Positions 1-9,839 of a stretch of 64,000 nucleotides of DNA are shown piece after piece. Where the stretch lies: positions 545,420 through 609,419 of the forward strand of contig JAAKBF010000343.1 in assembly GCA_012656075.1 (NCBI GenBank), given 5' to 3'. A program made the translations under genes and the position numbers. The notes below the pieces were generated by a model. The model saw only the letters and a list, made by a program, of their open reading frames with translations, was not told where the DNA came from and searched no databases. Each line of letters starts with the position of its first letter. Position 1 is the stretch's first letter. The stretch is from Phytophthora hibernalis (lineage: Eukaryota > Oomycota > Peronosporomycetes > Peronosporales > Peronosporaceae).

Positions 1-10
1 CCGTAGTCTT

Positions 11-1171
11 TTACTCGGACATGGAGCTGGACACGGACGAATCGATGCTCCCGATCGAAATCGTTTGCTTGCTGAAGCCCGTGGCATACTCCTTGGCGAT
101 TTCCACCGGACTCATCTGTCGAACATTCTGCAGACAGCGTCCACAGAACGTCACCTTGTGTTCGTCCAGAAACCCAGTGATACCGACGATCGCTACTCTG
201 CGTGGTACCCGACACGAACGACACAAGTATCCACCACAGAGCTTACACGAGTGGCCTGCGCTCTTACGAACATCGTTTCGGATTCGGGAGATGGAAGCAG
301 TGCACGTCACGCAAACTGGCGGATGTTGAGCGCGGCCAGACTCTTTGATTGCAGCGTGACGTTGACGCAGCAGCCACGTGATCTTCTTCATCTCACTGCA
401 GTGGGCGTATTTCAGAACCGTAAGGTAACCTGTCGCCATGCTAGGCACAACAAGCGCCTTGATCATATCACCTGCAGGGTCGACGATGCCAGACCCGTAG
501 ATTTCAACGAGGTCCGGACCAATTTGACGGAAAATACCGGTCACTGTCATGTTTGCTCGCACTCGACCTGGAAGGTCTCCGGTCTCTGGAAAGCTAACCG
601 AGTGGTAGATCTGACACCCGATACGCTCACCGTTGGAAAGCGTCACGATATTCATGTACTCAACGTAGACGTAGTCGCGGTTCTTGATCAAAGGTGTCGA
701 AGAGAACGGGAGATCGAGCTCGATCCATCGTATGGTCAATGACCGGAACGGTTCCTCAGCTGTTGGTTGCTCGAGTACAGACAACACTGAGCCACCACTC
801 ATATCCTTCACGTATGCAGCCTTAACACGCATAGCTTCGGTGGTCGTGGCAACAGCTCCGAACATACAATCTTCGATCGAACCCCATGAAGTACCGGTTA
901 GCAACAACGCCGGGTAGTCGGTCTTTTTCGAGCCCATCTGAGACTCGCGAGTCATGGGGTTACGCTCGACGTAGACACGGGAACCTTCCTTGGATTTCAT
1001 GTATTTCCAGTCCCGTTCATTGACTCGGAAACCCGAATCGGTGAGAAAGTCTTCGTACTTGGCAACTTGGGCGTCGAAAAAGTTGTAGGCGAAGTCTTTG
1101 AGTGCCAATTTGTCTTCGTCTGACAGGTTGAGCTCGCCGAAAGGACTCGGGATGAAGCGTTCCTTGCCCAT
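11..1171 (-). CDS. START/FYVE-like lipid-binding protein, paralogue 1
   Basis: The product is 386 aa. It has an N-terminal START-like region (about residues 10-250) and a C-terminal FYVE-like zinc finger (about 285-350) with CxxC pairs (CVTC, CKLC, CRSC, CGRC). The finger lacks the R+HHCR phosphoinositide motif of true FYVE domains, so it is FYVE-like only. The start was chosen at the internal ATG reading MGKERF, because both paralogues begin MGK-RF; the frame is open 11 codons further upstream but begins there with GTG. The likely role is lipid or membrane binding at endosomal surfaces, inferred from domain type. It is the first of three paralogues in 6 kb and shares its strand with paralogue 2. 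No frame break was seen. Confidence 0.88.
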   Translation of the reverse strand: MGKERFIPSPFGELNLSDEDKLALKDFAYNFFDAQVAKYEDFLTDSGFRVNERDWKYMKSKEGSRVYVERNPMTRESQMGSKKTDYPALLLTGTSWGSIEDCMFGAVATTTEAMRVKAAYVKDMSGGSVLSVLEQPTAEEPFRSLTIRWIELDLPFSSTPLIKNRDYVYVEYMNIVTLSNGERIGCQIYHSVSFPETGDLPGRVRANMTVTGIFRQIGPDLVEIYGSGIVDPAGDMIKALVVPSMATGYLTVLKYAHCSEMKKITWLLRQRHAAIKESGRAQHPPVCVTCTASISRIRNDVRKSAGHSCKLCGGYLCRSCRVPRRVAIVGITGFLDEHKVTFCGRCLQNVRQMSPVEIAKEYATGFSKQTISIGSIDSSVSSSMSE

Positions 1172-2210
1172 GACTGAATGGTGCGAAATGAAAGGTGTCG
1201 ACACTTGGGTTGTGCTGGAGCCAGAGGATTGTCGAGTGTGCTTGAGAGCGACGTCAGGCTTGGTGCGCGGGATGGGTTGGATTGCCTATGTCTTGTTGTC
1301 CTTAGGAAAAACCTGTTTTTGGTCTTATGCTCCGAGTTTGGTGCGACTGGAAAGTTACCAGATGAACTGTCACTGCATCCACACACCCACACAACAACCA
1401 GATGAATGTGTCCTATGGTCGTGACCACTACTTTAGCGGTAATGTCCATGCAAACTCAACTGAAAAGTCGAGGAGAAGAGACGATAAGACCGTCAAAGGC
1501 TCGAGTTGCGGCGCAAAGGAGCCCTTTGAAGGGACCACATAGATCACGGTCCATGTCTCGATGGAACGCACACAAGGATTTGATCGCTCGCAGTCAGCGC
1601 AGAAAGCATGACAATCGAGGCGTTGAAGTGGTCGACATTTTTTCAGTGCACTGGGAACTCATTTCCGGTGGCCGCGGCACTTGTATCATGCGTTGCATGG
1701 CGCTGTAGCAGTTGTCTCTTGCATTGGCAACTCGAAAGAATCCCAAGTATCTACTATATATACATGTAGTGCTGACGCTCGATACTGCACGCCGTCTAAA
1801 CCACGAGTTGGTTCAAGAAGATGATGTACTGTACGCTGAACGAGCAGGTGGGGTTTGATCAACGATCACATCACCAGGTAATATCCACGCCGCGTGGCAC
1901 GTGAGTGCTGCCGCCTTGCTGTCGACATCGTGTCGTTCCCACCGGACCTCAAGGCTTGAGGAAGCTTGAGTCAAGCTTCTAGTGTGGAGAAAATACCCGA
2001 GGTCTTCCACTACATGAGAGTTTAGCTTCTACCTTCCTGTACAGCTCAAAGCGCAGTTTGCCTTTTAGAGTTATCTTACGTTGGTGAAGTATTACCACAG
2101 TGGTGACGAGACTGAGCTACAGAAACTGCATTGCATTTATTTTCCAAACCAAAGAGCTACAAGATGCCACGCAACTGAACACTACCAATCCAAGAAATGA
2201 GAAATAATGG
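1172..2210. other. Intergenic region between START/FYVE paralogues 1 and 2
   Basis: No convincing gene. Short open frames here have no recognisable composition or homology. The part next to 1171 reads, on the minus strand, TTTCATTTCGCACCATTCAG (1176-1195). This resembles the oomycete initiator and flanking element, so the promoter of paralogue 1 probably lies here together with the 3' region of paralogue 2. Confidence 0.5.
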
Positions 2211-3371
2211 TTAGTCCGACAGGGTGCTGGCGTACGACGCGTCGATACGAGCGTAAGACACCGCTTGCTTGCACGCTCCGGCAGCATGTTCTCTCGCCAC
2301 CTCCAACGGACTCATGGTCCGAACTTGCTGCAGACAAAGTCCACAAAAAGACACCTTACGCTGCTCCAGCTGAAGGTCGGAACCGACAAAAGTCAACTTG
2401 CGCTGGATTCGGCACGAACGGCAAAGGTATCCGACGCACAATTTGCAGGTGCCGCTTTCGCTCTTGCTGTAGTCTCCTCTCCGCAACTTGGAGATCGGAG
2501 TGGTGCAGGTCACGCAAATACTCGGACGTGTGGGAGCACCCAACTCCTTGGCCATCGCGTAGCGTTTAGCTAACATCCAGGTCATCTTCTTCATCTTGCT
2601 GCAGTGGGCGTACTTGAGAGTCGACAGGTACCCAGACGCAATGCTTGGCATCACGAGTGACTTAATCATCTCACCACCCGCGTCCACGATACCGGAGCCG
2701 TACACATCGATAGTGTCAGGACCGACCTGACGGAAGATGACGCACTCGGTGATGTTGGCACGGACACGACCAGGCACCGACTTGGTTTGAGGGAAGGCCA
2801 CCGAATGGAAAATCATGACGCCAACACGCTCACCCGTTGACAGACGCTCCGTCTTGGTGCACTCGAGATAGACGTAGTCGCGGTTCTTCACTAACGAGGT
2901 CGAGGCGAACGGGAGATCGAACTCCATCCACTTGACGGCCATGGAGTTGAACGGTTCTTCGATAGTAGGCACATCGATTGAGGCCAACACTGCACCTCCA
3001 CTCATGTCCTCCACGTACGAGGCCTTGATCCTCATACCTTCTAGCGACGGGTTCACAGCACCGAACATGCAGTCGTCAACGGTTCCCCAAGTGATACCGG
3101 TCATCAAGAACTCGGGGTGGTCCGTCTTGATCCCCTCCTTGGACGTCCGGATGACCGGATCACGCTCGAGATACACCTTGGTGTCGTCCTTGGTCTTGAT
3201 CAGCTTCCACTTCTTCTCATCCACTTTGGCGCCGCTGTTGGCGATGTACGCTTCGTACTTCTCGATGTTCTGGTGGATGAAGTTGTAGCCGAAGTCCTTC
3301 AAACTGTCCTTGTCGCCTTCCGAAAGTTTGAGTTCGGCGAACGGATTCACGACGAAGCGATCCTTCCCCAT
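2211..3371 (-). CDS. START/FYVE-like lipid-binding protein, paralogue 2
   Basis: The product is 386 aa, the same length as paralogue 1. It begins MGKDRF at an ATG at 3371; the upstream open stretch has low coding character and is taken as 5' flank. START-like N-terminal half; C-terminal FYVE-like finger with CVTC, CKLC, CRSC and CGLC pairs. Its C-terminal half is closer to paralogue 3 than to paralogue 1 (both read ISKLRRGDY before the second CxxC and QRKVSFCGLC at the end). It is divergent from paralogue 3, with a 1.4 kb shared upstream region. Predicted cytosolic lipid or membrane binder; the substrate cannot be deduced. Confidence 0.9.
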   Translation of the reverse strand: MGKDRFVVNPFAELKLSEGDKDSLKDFGYNFIHQNIEKYEAYIANSGAKVDEKKWKLIKTKDDTKVYLERDPVIRTSKEGIKTDHPEFLMTGITWGTVDDCMFGAVNPSLEGMRIKASYVEDMSGGAVLASIDVPTIEEPFNSMAVKWMEFDLPFASTSLVKNRDYVYLECTKTERLSTGERVGVMIFHSVAFPQTKSVPGRVRANITECVIFRQVGPDTIDVYGSGIVDAGGEMIKSLVMPSIASGYLSTLKYAHCSKMKKMTWMLAKRYAMAKELGAPTRPSICVTCTTPISKLRRGDYSKSESGTCKLCVGYLCRSCRIQRKLTFVGSDLQLEQRKVSFCGLCLQQVRTMSPLEVAREHAAGACKQAVSYARIDASYASTLSD

Positions 3372-4774
3372 GGTTAATTGGTGTCGAGGGTAGCGTGTAC
3401 TTGCTGGTGAGCCAGCAAATAAGGGAATGTGGTAGGAGAGTGAGCTCTGAAGGCGGGTAGAATTGTCACCAGTCTGTAGTTTAGGTAAACTTTTACCTAC
3501 CAAAGTAGGAGCCTACCCTACAACCTCGTGTCTGATCTGGTTACTACTCGCACGTCGAGACGCACACACAGGGAGTAATCGCTGTTTTTGGTTTCCGAGT
3601 CCAAGAAAAACTACGCCTGTTATTAGTACATGTGTCGAAGGACATGTTTTCTTGAGTTTCGTCTTGTGCGCAGAATTCCTTGCGCTTCCGCTCTGAACAC
3701 GAGTACTCGACAAAGCTGTAAGCTTCAAGTGGCTATGAAAGAAAACGTGGGTGGCTCTGTATGGACCCCACAAGAGTATTCAAACCATTGAACTCGTCGT
3801 GCATTCGCCGCCTGCCTCAGATGGACGGGGCACTCGTTTGTTTAACACCCTACAGCCGCATTCAATTACTCTTCGGTGTTGGCATTTGCTTCAACGTACC
3901 CTGTGGAAACGTAGCATTGCACCGTCGCTCTCCGTGACGATAAAGAGATGCCCGACGTTAAGGATCGACCGGGGGTGCCTGTTCAGCTGGTGGGGGCTCG
4001 ACAATCAGCTTCATTGTTGGACACGCATAAAATGTTCCCTATCCGACGTGTCCGCCGCATGCGGTCGGATCAATCTGACGAAATACCGTCTGCTCACCCG
4101 GACAGATCAGGAGTCAAGTCGTTCACATCATTCGCGTCCTAACTTGCTTATCCGGTTTCTCTGCCTGTTTTGGCAGTCAAATGATCCTAACGTTACGAGC
4201 TTCATGAAGGTGACGAATACAGAAAATGTATTTTGAAAAGCTGGTTCATGTATGAATTCACTCGTTCTTGGCGAGTATGAGCTTGGACGGAGCTGAGATG
4301 GTGGAGTTCCCGCACCTCTATATTCGTTACTACATGAAGATCACTTCATCCTTCCCGGATTGAAGTGCAAGTAGGGCTCACCGAAAGTGCCACCACCATT
4401 ATGTCAGTCGCCATATCATCTACCAGCTGCGGACACTAAACGCCTGTATCAAAAGCTGAGCAAGGCAGCCGTTCTTAAAGGCAATGGGAAGCAGCTGAGT
4501 CAAATTCAGTCTGGCGGGGTCAGAATTGAGGAAGCCTTCATCTCTCTACGGCCTATTAAGCTCCGGCGTTACCGCCATTGTCATCCTGGAATAAGAACAC
4601 GAGTATGAGCTCCGACACCCACAGCCGACGACTCCGACCTCGGACCTCAGGCGGATCACAACTTGTGTTTGTCATCGTTGCCGCAAAATCGTCGGCTCCT
4701 CAGCTTTTCCCACTCCCGAAATTCCTCTCTGCTCACTAGCACCAAATCTTGGAACTCTCCGTCCGCTTAGCACA
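3372..4774. promoter_or_regulatory. Shared upstream region of two divergent START/FYVE genes
   Basis: This 1.4 kb lies head-to-head between paralogue 2 (minus) and paralogue 3 (plus), so it must hold both promoters. I see no supported gene. A pyrimidine-rich stretch followed by GCTCACTAGCACCAAATC near 4729-4747, just before the ATG at 4775, is initiator-like but only a loose match. Confidence 0.45.
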
Positions 4775-5967
4775 ATGGGCAAGAACCGCTTCGTCGTGAA
4801 CCCGTTCGGTCACCTTCCTCTCTCGGAACTCGACAAGTCCAAGCTGAAAGAGTTCGCCTACAACTTCTTCGACCAAAGTGTGCAGAAGTACGAGGCATTC
4901 ATCGGAGATGGCGGTCCGAAAGTCGACCCGAAAGATTGGAAGTTGATCAAGACCAAGGACGACACCCGCGTCTACATGGAGCGCGACCCTCCCATCCGCA
5001 CGTCTCTTTCAGGCTCAGTGTCGGATCACCCTGCGCTTCTAATGACCGGTATCACGTGGGGCACGGTCGAAGACTGCATGTACGGTGCGTACAGCCCATC
5101 CCTCGAAGCAATGCGACTGAAGGCCTCCTACGTCGAAGACATGAGTGGTGGTGCTGTTCTAGCCGTTCTCGAGGAACCCACACCCGAAGATCCATTCCGC
5201 TCCATGACGGTCAAGTGGATCGAACTTGACTTGCCGTTCAACAACACCCTGGTCAAGAACCGAGACTATGTCTACATCGAGTACATGAAGACGGTCAAAC
5301 TCTCGAACGGCGAGCGCATCGGATGCCAGATTTATCACTCGATCAATTTCGCGCAGACGAAGGAGCTCCCCGGTCGAGTTCGCGCCAACATGACCGTGTG
5401 TGGCATCTTTCGTCAGCTCGGCCCGGACACTGTGGAGGTCTACGGCTCTGGTATCGTCGACCCCGCAGGAGACATGATCAAGGCGTTGGTTGTCCCCAGT
5501 ATGGCCACAGGCTACCTGACTCTCCTCAAGTACGCGCACTGCAGCAAGATGAAAAGATTTCGTGGCTGCTGGGAAAGCGCTACGAGAGCGCCAAGGAGTT
5601 GGGAGCTCCAGGCAGAGCTCACATCTGCGTCACATGTTGCACACCAATCTCGAAGCTGCGTCGTGGAGACTACGGCAGGAGTGAGGGAAGCACGTGCAAA
5701 TTGTGCGTTGGCTACCTGTGCCGCTCGTGTCGTATCCAGCGCAAGTTGACTTTTACAAGCTCGGATCTCCAAATGGAGCAGCGCAAAGTGTCGTTCTGCG
5801 GCCTTTGCCTGCAACAGGCCCGAACGATGAGCCCGATGGAAGTGATCAAGGACGCGATCCAGTCCAACAAGGCCAGACGCGCCTCGACTTCCTCGGCCAC
5901 TATCGACTCCTCTTACGTCAGTTCGACTTCATCCGAGTACTACCCCAGCTCTCAATCTGAGTACTAG
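4775..5967 (+). CDS. START/FYVE-like lipid-binding protein, paralogue 3 (apparent frameshift)
   Basis: Paralogue of the two upstream genes, on the opposite strand. The START-like part is open from 4775 (MGKNRF) to about 5555. The FYVE-like finger (CVTC, CKLC, CRSC, CGLC) continues one frame away to 5967. The break falls at an A4 run at 5552-5555, where the paralogues require one more A: the text around KYAHCSKMKK then resumes as SWLLGKRY. With that base the product is 397 aa, close to the 386 aa of its relatives. There is no other lesion, so sequence error is likelier than decay. The Ser/Tyr-rich tail ends YYPSSQSEY. Confidence 0.82.
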
Positions 5968-6342
5968 TCGATTGGCTAAGACCCGGGTCAGCGTAGTCTG
6001 GGGACCTTCACTGTCATCACCTCGAGGCGTATAACTTTGTGACGAGATGGAGCTAAACACGAATACAGGTAAATTGCTTCCTTGCTTTTTTTCTTCCAAT
6101 TTGTTTAGACTGCATCAACGTTCCACATTGTCTTCACCTTCATTTTCTTCCGTTGGAAAATGAAAACTTGAAGTGTCAAGCCTCCTTGGGCTAACTTGTC
6201 CTGATCATCATCGGTGGGTGCTCATGTGCCAATATATTGCTCAAAACGCCTGCAAACGCCTCAGTGTTTCTCCACCTTCGGACTCAAACCGTTCTTGGGG
6301 TGACTAGCCTCGCTATTACCCACGAATCGTGGGCCACGATCG
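5968..6342. other. Intergenic region, no gene seen
   Basis: Convergent 3' flanks of paralogue 3 (plus) and the PH-domain gene (minus). Pyrimidine-rich tracts at about 6085-6155; nothing else recognised. Confidence 0.4.
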
Positions 6343-6912
6343 TCACATCACGGGCTTTACAAACCTTTGGCTCCATCGAGAAGCAGCGTTTAGCAGAACA
6401 GCCTTGCACCGCGCTCCCATTTTGTTGCGGCGATACGACACTAAACTGCCGCGATATGCACTGTTGCGCGGAAGGCGTCGAGAGTCGATCTCTGTCATGC
6501 GAAAGTACTGTGTCGTGAGAGCTGCAGCCTCTTCGAGTCTCAAACGCCACGCCACGAAGCTGTCCTCATTCATGAAACATATCTCCATGTCTTCACCATT
6601 CGGGTCGATCAATCGCAGTTGACGCTGGCCGGTTACCTCTACACTCGAGACCGCGATCTGCAGGAGCATGGTTCTGCTCGAGTGATTGCCCTTGAACAAC
6701 CACAGAAACTCTCGGATTAACACGGCGTACACCTTGGTCCAGCAATGGGCATTGTTGACATCGCGTTGCCAATACATCCAGTCCTTCAGTGTCTCGGTTG
6801 GCGATGATATCATTGAGGGTGCTCGAATCGTCGAGCGCTCAGTCGACGCTGTTGACAGAAACGTAGAATTACTGTCGATTTTCATTTTCTCCGCGAAGAC
6901 GTTCATGGCCAC
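6343..6912 (-). CDS. PH-domain protein
   Basis: The product is 189 aa. Residues about 40-135 read as a pleckstrin homology domain: a W-rich entry strand (DWMYWQRD), a WTKVYAVL strand, FLWLFKG, then a final helix carrying the diagnostic tryptophan in FVAWRLRLEEA. The C-terminal 50 aa are basic and Arg-rich. PH domains of this kind bind phosphoinositides or proteins at membranes; the ligand is not predictable here. The gene sits between the START/FYVE and bPH groups, so three different membrane-binding folds are adjacent. No introns or breaks seen. Confidence 0.72.
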   Translation of the reverse strand: MAMNVFAEKMKIDSNSTFLSTASTERSTIRAPSMISSPTETLKDWMYWQRDVNNAHCWTKVYAVLIREFLWLFKGNHSSRTMLLQIAVSSVEVTGQRQLRLIDPNGEDMEICFMNEDSFVAWRLRLEEAAALTTQYFRMTEIDSRRLPRNSAYRGSLVSYRRNKMGARCKAVLLNAASRWSQRFVKPVM

Positions 6913-7252
6913 TTCAATTCACACTTGGGCCTTCCTTGACAGGACTCGAGACAAATGAGGAATGCAAGCGACAGTGGCTGTCGTAAGCGACCTCACTGCC
7001 ATGCAGTTTTACAGTACGCTGACATCGTATGTCCCGTCGGATGGATTACCAGCCACACTAAAAGCCACAAAATTACTCTCCCTCCCACACAGCACCAGCA
7101 TTTCAGCCATTCTACTACGTAGTAGTAGGATTCCTCATGAACCCAACATTCCTCAGCATATTGCCTCCAAAGCTTGTCAGAAGTGTTTACCTGGATCACG
7201 AGCACAGTTACCGGTACCCATGACAAACAACTCCAAACTCAAAAATCCCGTC
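6913..7252. other. Intergenic region, no gene seen
   Basis: Upstream flank of the PH-domain gene and 3' flank of the first bPH gene. No supported feature. Confidence 0.4.
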
Positions 7253-7927
7253 TCAGCAGCTTCTCGCCCAAGTGTTTCTTCTGCATTGCGCTTGCTTGCA
7301 TTTACTCGGCCTTCTCCCTCTCGGCGTCCAGCGCTCCTGGATCAAGTCCTTGTAGCATACCGGGTGCGTCTTCTGGAACTGCGTCTTCAGCCACGCCAGC
7401 GTCTCGTCCGACTGCTGGTTCAGACTCTGTCTGCCAGCATCGGAGAGACGCACCGTGTCTTTGGCCGCGGCCACCGCCTTCTGGGCCAGCTCCCAGTCCA
7501 GCTGGTTCTCCTCCTGTTGGTGGCCCAGCAGCACGAGCGCCTTATAGAATCCCTTGACCTCCTGCTCCTTGCCGCGTACCACATCCACGTGGAAGCTGCT
7601 GTCCCCGACCTTAAAGTTAAGTTCGCAGTCTCGGTCCACGACGCCCGTGGACTCGAACTGGACGTGGTCCACTTTGAGGTTTTTATATTCAAACCTATCC
7701 ACTAGTTTCCGCGTCGTCGTGGACGTTTCCGCACTCACTTTGATGAGCGCGCGGTTCGTGAAGGCGAACTCCTGGCGCACGGACTGCAGCGCGAACAGCA
7801 GCTCCTCCTCCGGTAGCAGGTACGAGGCCGCCCAGGCGCGTGTCAGGTCCGCCACCACATCGCAGATGTCCGTCGTGCCGGCGATGTCGGCCGCCAGTCC
7901 CTTGAAGGTCGCATTCGTGTTGCCCAT
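7253..7927 (-). CDS. bPH-domain protein, paralogue A (3' end possibly frameshifted)
   Basis: The product as it reads is 224 aa, beginning MGNTNATFKGLAADIAG. It carries a bacterial-type PH domain (PF08000-like): the FAFTNRALI strand, a TTTRKLV turn and a VDRDCEL strand are shared with the next two genes. The last 28 codons are basic and unlike the paralogues. One frame away, directly after LIQ, there is a short acidic helix ending at a stop at 7302-7304. A single missing G near 7340 would restore a 208 aa product, inside the 200-218 aa range of the family. Function inferred only as membrane or lipid association. Confidence 0.78.
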   Translation of the reverse strand: MGNTNATFKGLAADIAGTTDICDVVADLTRAWAASYLLPEEELLFALQSVRQEFAFTNRALIKVSAETSTTTRKLVDRFEYKNLKVDHVQFESTGVVDRDCELNFKVGDSSFHVDVVRGKEQEVKGFYKALVLLGHQQEENQLDWELAQKAVAAAKDTVRLSDAGRQSLNQQSDETLAWLKTQFQKTHPVCYKDLIQERWTPRGRRPSKCKQAQCRRNTWARSC

Positions 7928-7942
7928 GGCAGTGCGGAATCC

Positions 7943-7960
7943 AAAGTGAGTGCGGAATGA
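7943..7960 (-). promoter_or_regulatory. Initiator/FPR-like core promoter of bPH paralogue A
   Basis: On the minus strand, 15-35 bases before the ATG, the sequence reads TCATTCCGCACTCACTTT. This fits the oomycete core promoter pattern of a TCAYTYY initiator followed by a CA-YTTT flanking element. Match judged by eye. Confidence 0.4.
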
Positions 7961-8088
7961 AATCAGGCGGCAACTTTCAATGGATACAGTTGAAGTGCCT
8001 GATTCGGCAACTGGCTTACAAACATCAAGTGAACACCCTGAATGGACAACGGCAACTTTGACTCGTCTACCTGTTATAGCAGTTGCCT

Positions 8089-8691
8089 TTACTTCTTGCC
8101 CTCGACAGTCTGCGTCATGGCAGTGGTGATGATGTCGCGATAACAGCGTGGGTTACGCTCGTTGAAGGCGTTTTCGAGCCATGCTGCAGCACCGGAAGCT
8201 TGTGACACGAGGTCGTGGCCTGCAGTGATCTTTAAACTGTCGGCAGCTTCGTCCAGTCCTTTTGTAGCTTGTCCCCAATTGCGAGAACGCGATTGCTGCT
8301 CTCGAGCCAATAGCAGTAATGTCTTGTAGAACCCCTTGACGAACTCTTCTTCCTTTCGTGCAATGTCAATTGACACGTCGTGGTCTCCGATCTTGAACTT
8401 GATCTCGCAGTCGCGGTCCACACGGCCGGTCGTCTCGAAGCGTACGTCGGAGATGGAACAGTCACGGTACGTGGCACGTTGTACCAGCTTCCGTGTGGTG
8501 GTGGCGTTTTCGCCCATGGTCATGATTAAGGCCTCATTGGTGAAGGCGAACTCCTCCTTGGCAGACTCGAAGGCGAACAGGACGTCCTCGCCTGGTAGTA
8601 GGTAGGACGTCGCGTGCAACTTGCGGAAGTCTTTGGCCGTGTTGCAGATGTCTGCGGAGCCCGTGAGATCCTTGGTAAAACCCTTGAACAT
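8089..8691 (-). CDS. bPH-domain protein, paralogue B
   Basis: The product is 200 aa, starting MFKGFTKDLTG. Same bPH fold as its neighbours: FAFTNEALI, ATTTRKLV and RVDRDCEIKFKIGD, followed by a helical segment (EFVKGFYKTLLLLAREQQ) and a C-terminal helix ending CYRDIITTAM. Intact frame. It is transcribed in the same direction as paralogue A and divergently from paralogue C. Likely a peripheral membrane or lipid-associated protein, from the family; no catalytic residues are expected. Confidence 0.85.
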   Translation of the reverse strand: MFKGFTKDLTGSADICNTAKDFRKLHATSYLLPGEDVLFAFESAKEEFAFTNEALIMTMGENATTTRKLVQRATYRDCSISDVRFETTGRVDRDCEIKFKIGDHDVSIDIARKEEEFVKGFYKTLLLLAREQQSRSRNWGQATKGLDEAADSLKITAGHDLVSQASGAAAWLENAFNERNPRCYRDIITTAMTQTVEGKK

Positions 8692-8718
8692 GATGGTTTG
8701 GTTGGTGAACAGCCGCGC

Positions 8719-8732
8719 AAAAGTGAGAATGG
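8719..8732 (-). promoter_or_regulatory. Initiator/FPR-like core promoter of bPH paralogue B
   Basis: Minus strand CCATTCTCACTTTT lies about 30-40 bases upstream of the ATG at 8691 and resembles the element in front of paralogue A. The match is looser than there. Confidence 0.3.
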
Positions 8733-9027
8733 CGAGTACTGGTATGGATCAAGTGGTCAGTATGAAAATCCACTTGCACCCACTTGGACTGCAACCTGCG
8801 ATGAGCAAGCTGCGGACATTGGTCTCCTCTTTGTTTGCTCACCACCACGGGACACGATAACCTGGAACAGAGACCGCCTTCTTCGCTGTATGCATTTCAA
8901 TACTCGGTCGGTACAGTAATGGATTTCTTGAGACCAGGTGGGGATGGGATGCAGTTGCAGTGTAAGCAGTCGGTGGAAGCAAGCAGCTCACTTATCAATT
9001 GACCCAGTTGAAACCACCTCGAACATT

Positions 9028-9684
9028 ATGTTGAAAGGCCTCGCAGGCGACTTGTCCGGAGCGGGCGATGTGTGCTACGTCATGCGCGACTTGTCCAAGT
9101 GTCTGGGTGTGCAGTACGTGCTGCCCAATGAGACCATCATGTTCTCGCTGCAGTCCACCAAGGAGGAGTTCACGTTCACCAACCACGCGCTGCTCAAGAT
9201 CAGCGGCAGCAATTCCACCACCACGCGCAAGCTCACGGAGCGCTTCGACTACCGCCACGAGACCATCACGCACGTGAAATTCGAGACTGCGGGGCTCGTG
9301 GATCGAGACTGCGAGATCAAGTTCAGAATAGGCGGCAGGTCCATGTCCATTGACGTGGCCAAAGCTGAACAGGCCGATGCAATCGACTTCTACAAAGTAT
9401 TGGAGATGCTCAGTCGCCAGCAGCTCGCCAACGGCCGAGAATGGGAACACGGCTGTCTGGCACTCAAACACTCGAGCGAGGCACTCTACCTCACAGAGAA
9501 CAGCGGCCAGACACTCACCAATCAAACGAACGAGGCGTCTTCGTGGATCGGAGAACTCTACAAACGAACTCATCCACTATGCTACCGAGAAGTCATCACC
9601 GCAGCCTTCCAGGAACTACGACTCGTTGACAAGATGGAGCGCTTCCAGATACAAAGTAACTTGGCACCGTACCGGTACCGGTAG
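9028..9684 (+). CDS. bPH-domain protein, paralogue C
   Basis: The product is 218 aa with the start taken at MLKGLAGDLSG, which aligns with the starts of paralogues A and B. The frame is open 30 codons further upstream to 8938, but that extension (Cys- and Ser-rich) has no counterpart. Same bPH signatures: FTFTNHALLKI, TTTRKLTERF, GLVDRDCEIKF. It ends with a longer tail (ERFQIQSNLAPYRYR). Head-to-head with paralogue B, about 340 bp apart, so a shared promoter region is expected. Confidence 0.85.
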   Translation: MLKGLAGDLSGAGDVCYVMRDLSKCLGVQYVLPNETIMFSLQSTKEEFTFTNHALLKISGSNSTTTRKLTERFDYRHETITHVKFETAGLVDRDCEIKFRIGGRSMSIDVAKAEQADAIDFYKVLEMLSRQQLANGREWEHGCLALKHSSEALYLTENSGQTLTNQTNEASSWIGELYKRTHPLCYREVITAAFQELRLVDKMERFQIQSNLAPYRYR

Positions 9685-9839
9685 GATGACCTTGTTGCCT
9701 TTTCTAAGTTGCAACCTAGACCTTAAGTTGCACATTTTCGTTTCTAAGTTGTGAAACGGGAACTTAGAAATCATGTCCACCACACCATTTACCAAACGGA
9801 TCCTGTCGCCATCAAAACTCAAGCCGAGGAGCTCCCGTC

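Noticed and set aside
3751..4236. 161-aa open frame between START/FYVE paralogues
   Set aside because: No domain, start context or paralogue; overlaps the presumed bidirectional promoter.
5540..5560. Programmed ribosomal frameshifting in the START/FYVE gene and similar sites
   Set aside because: The break sites share no slippery heptamer or following structure, occur in unrelated genes and go in both directions; sequence error is simpler.
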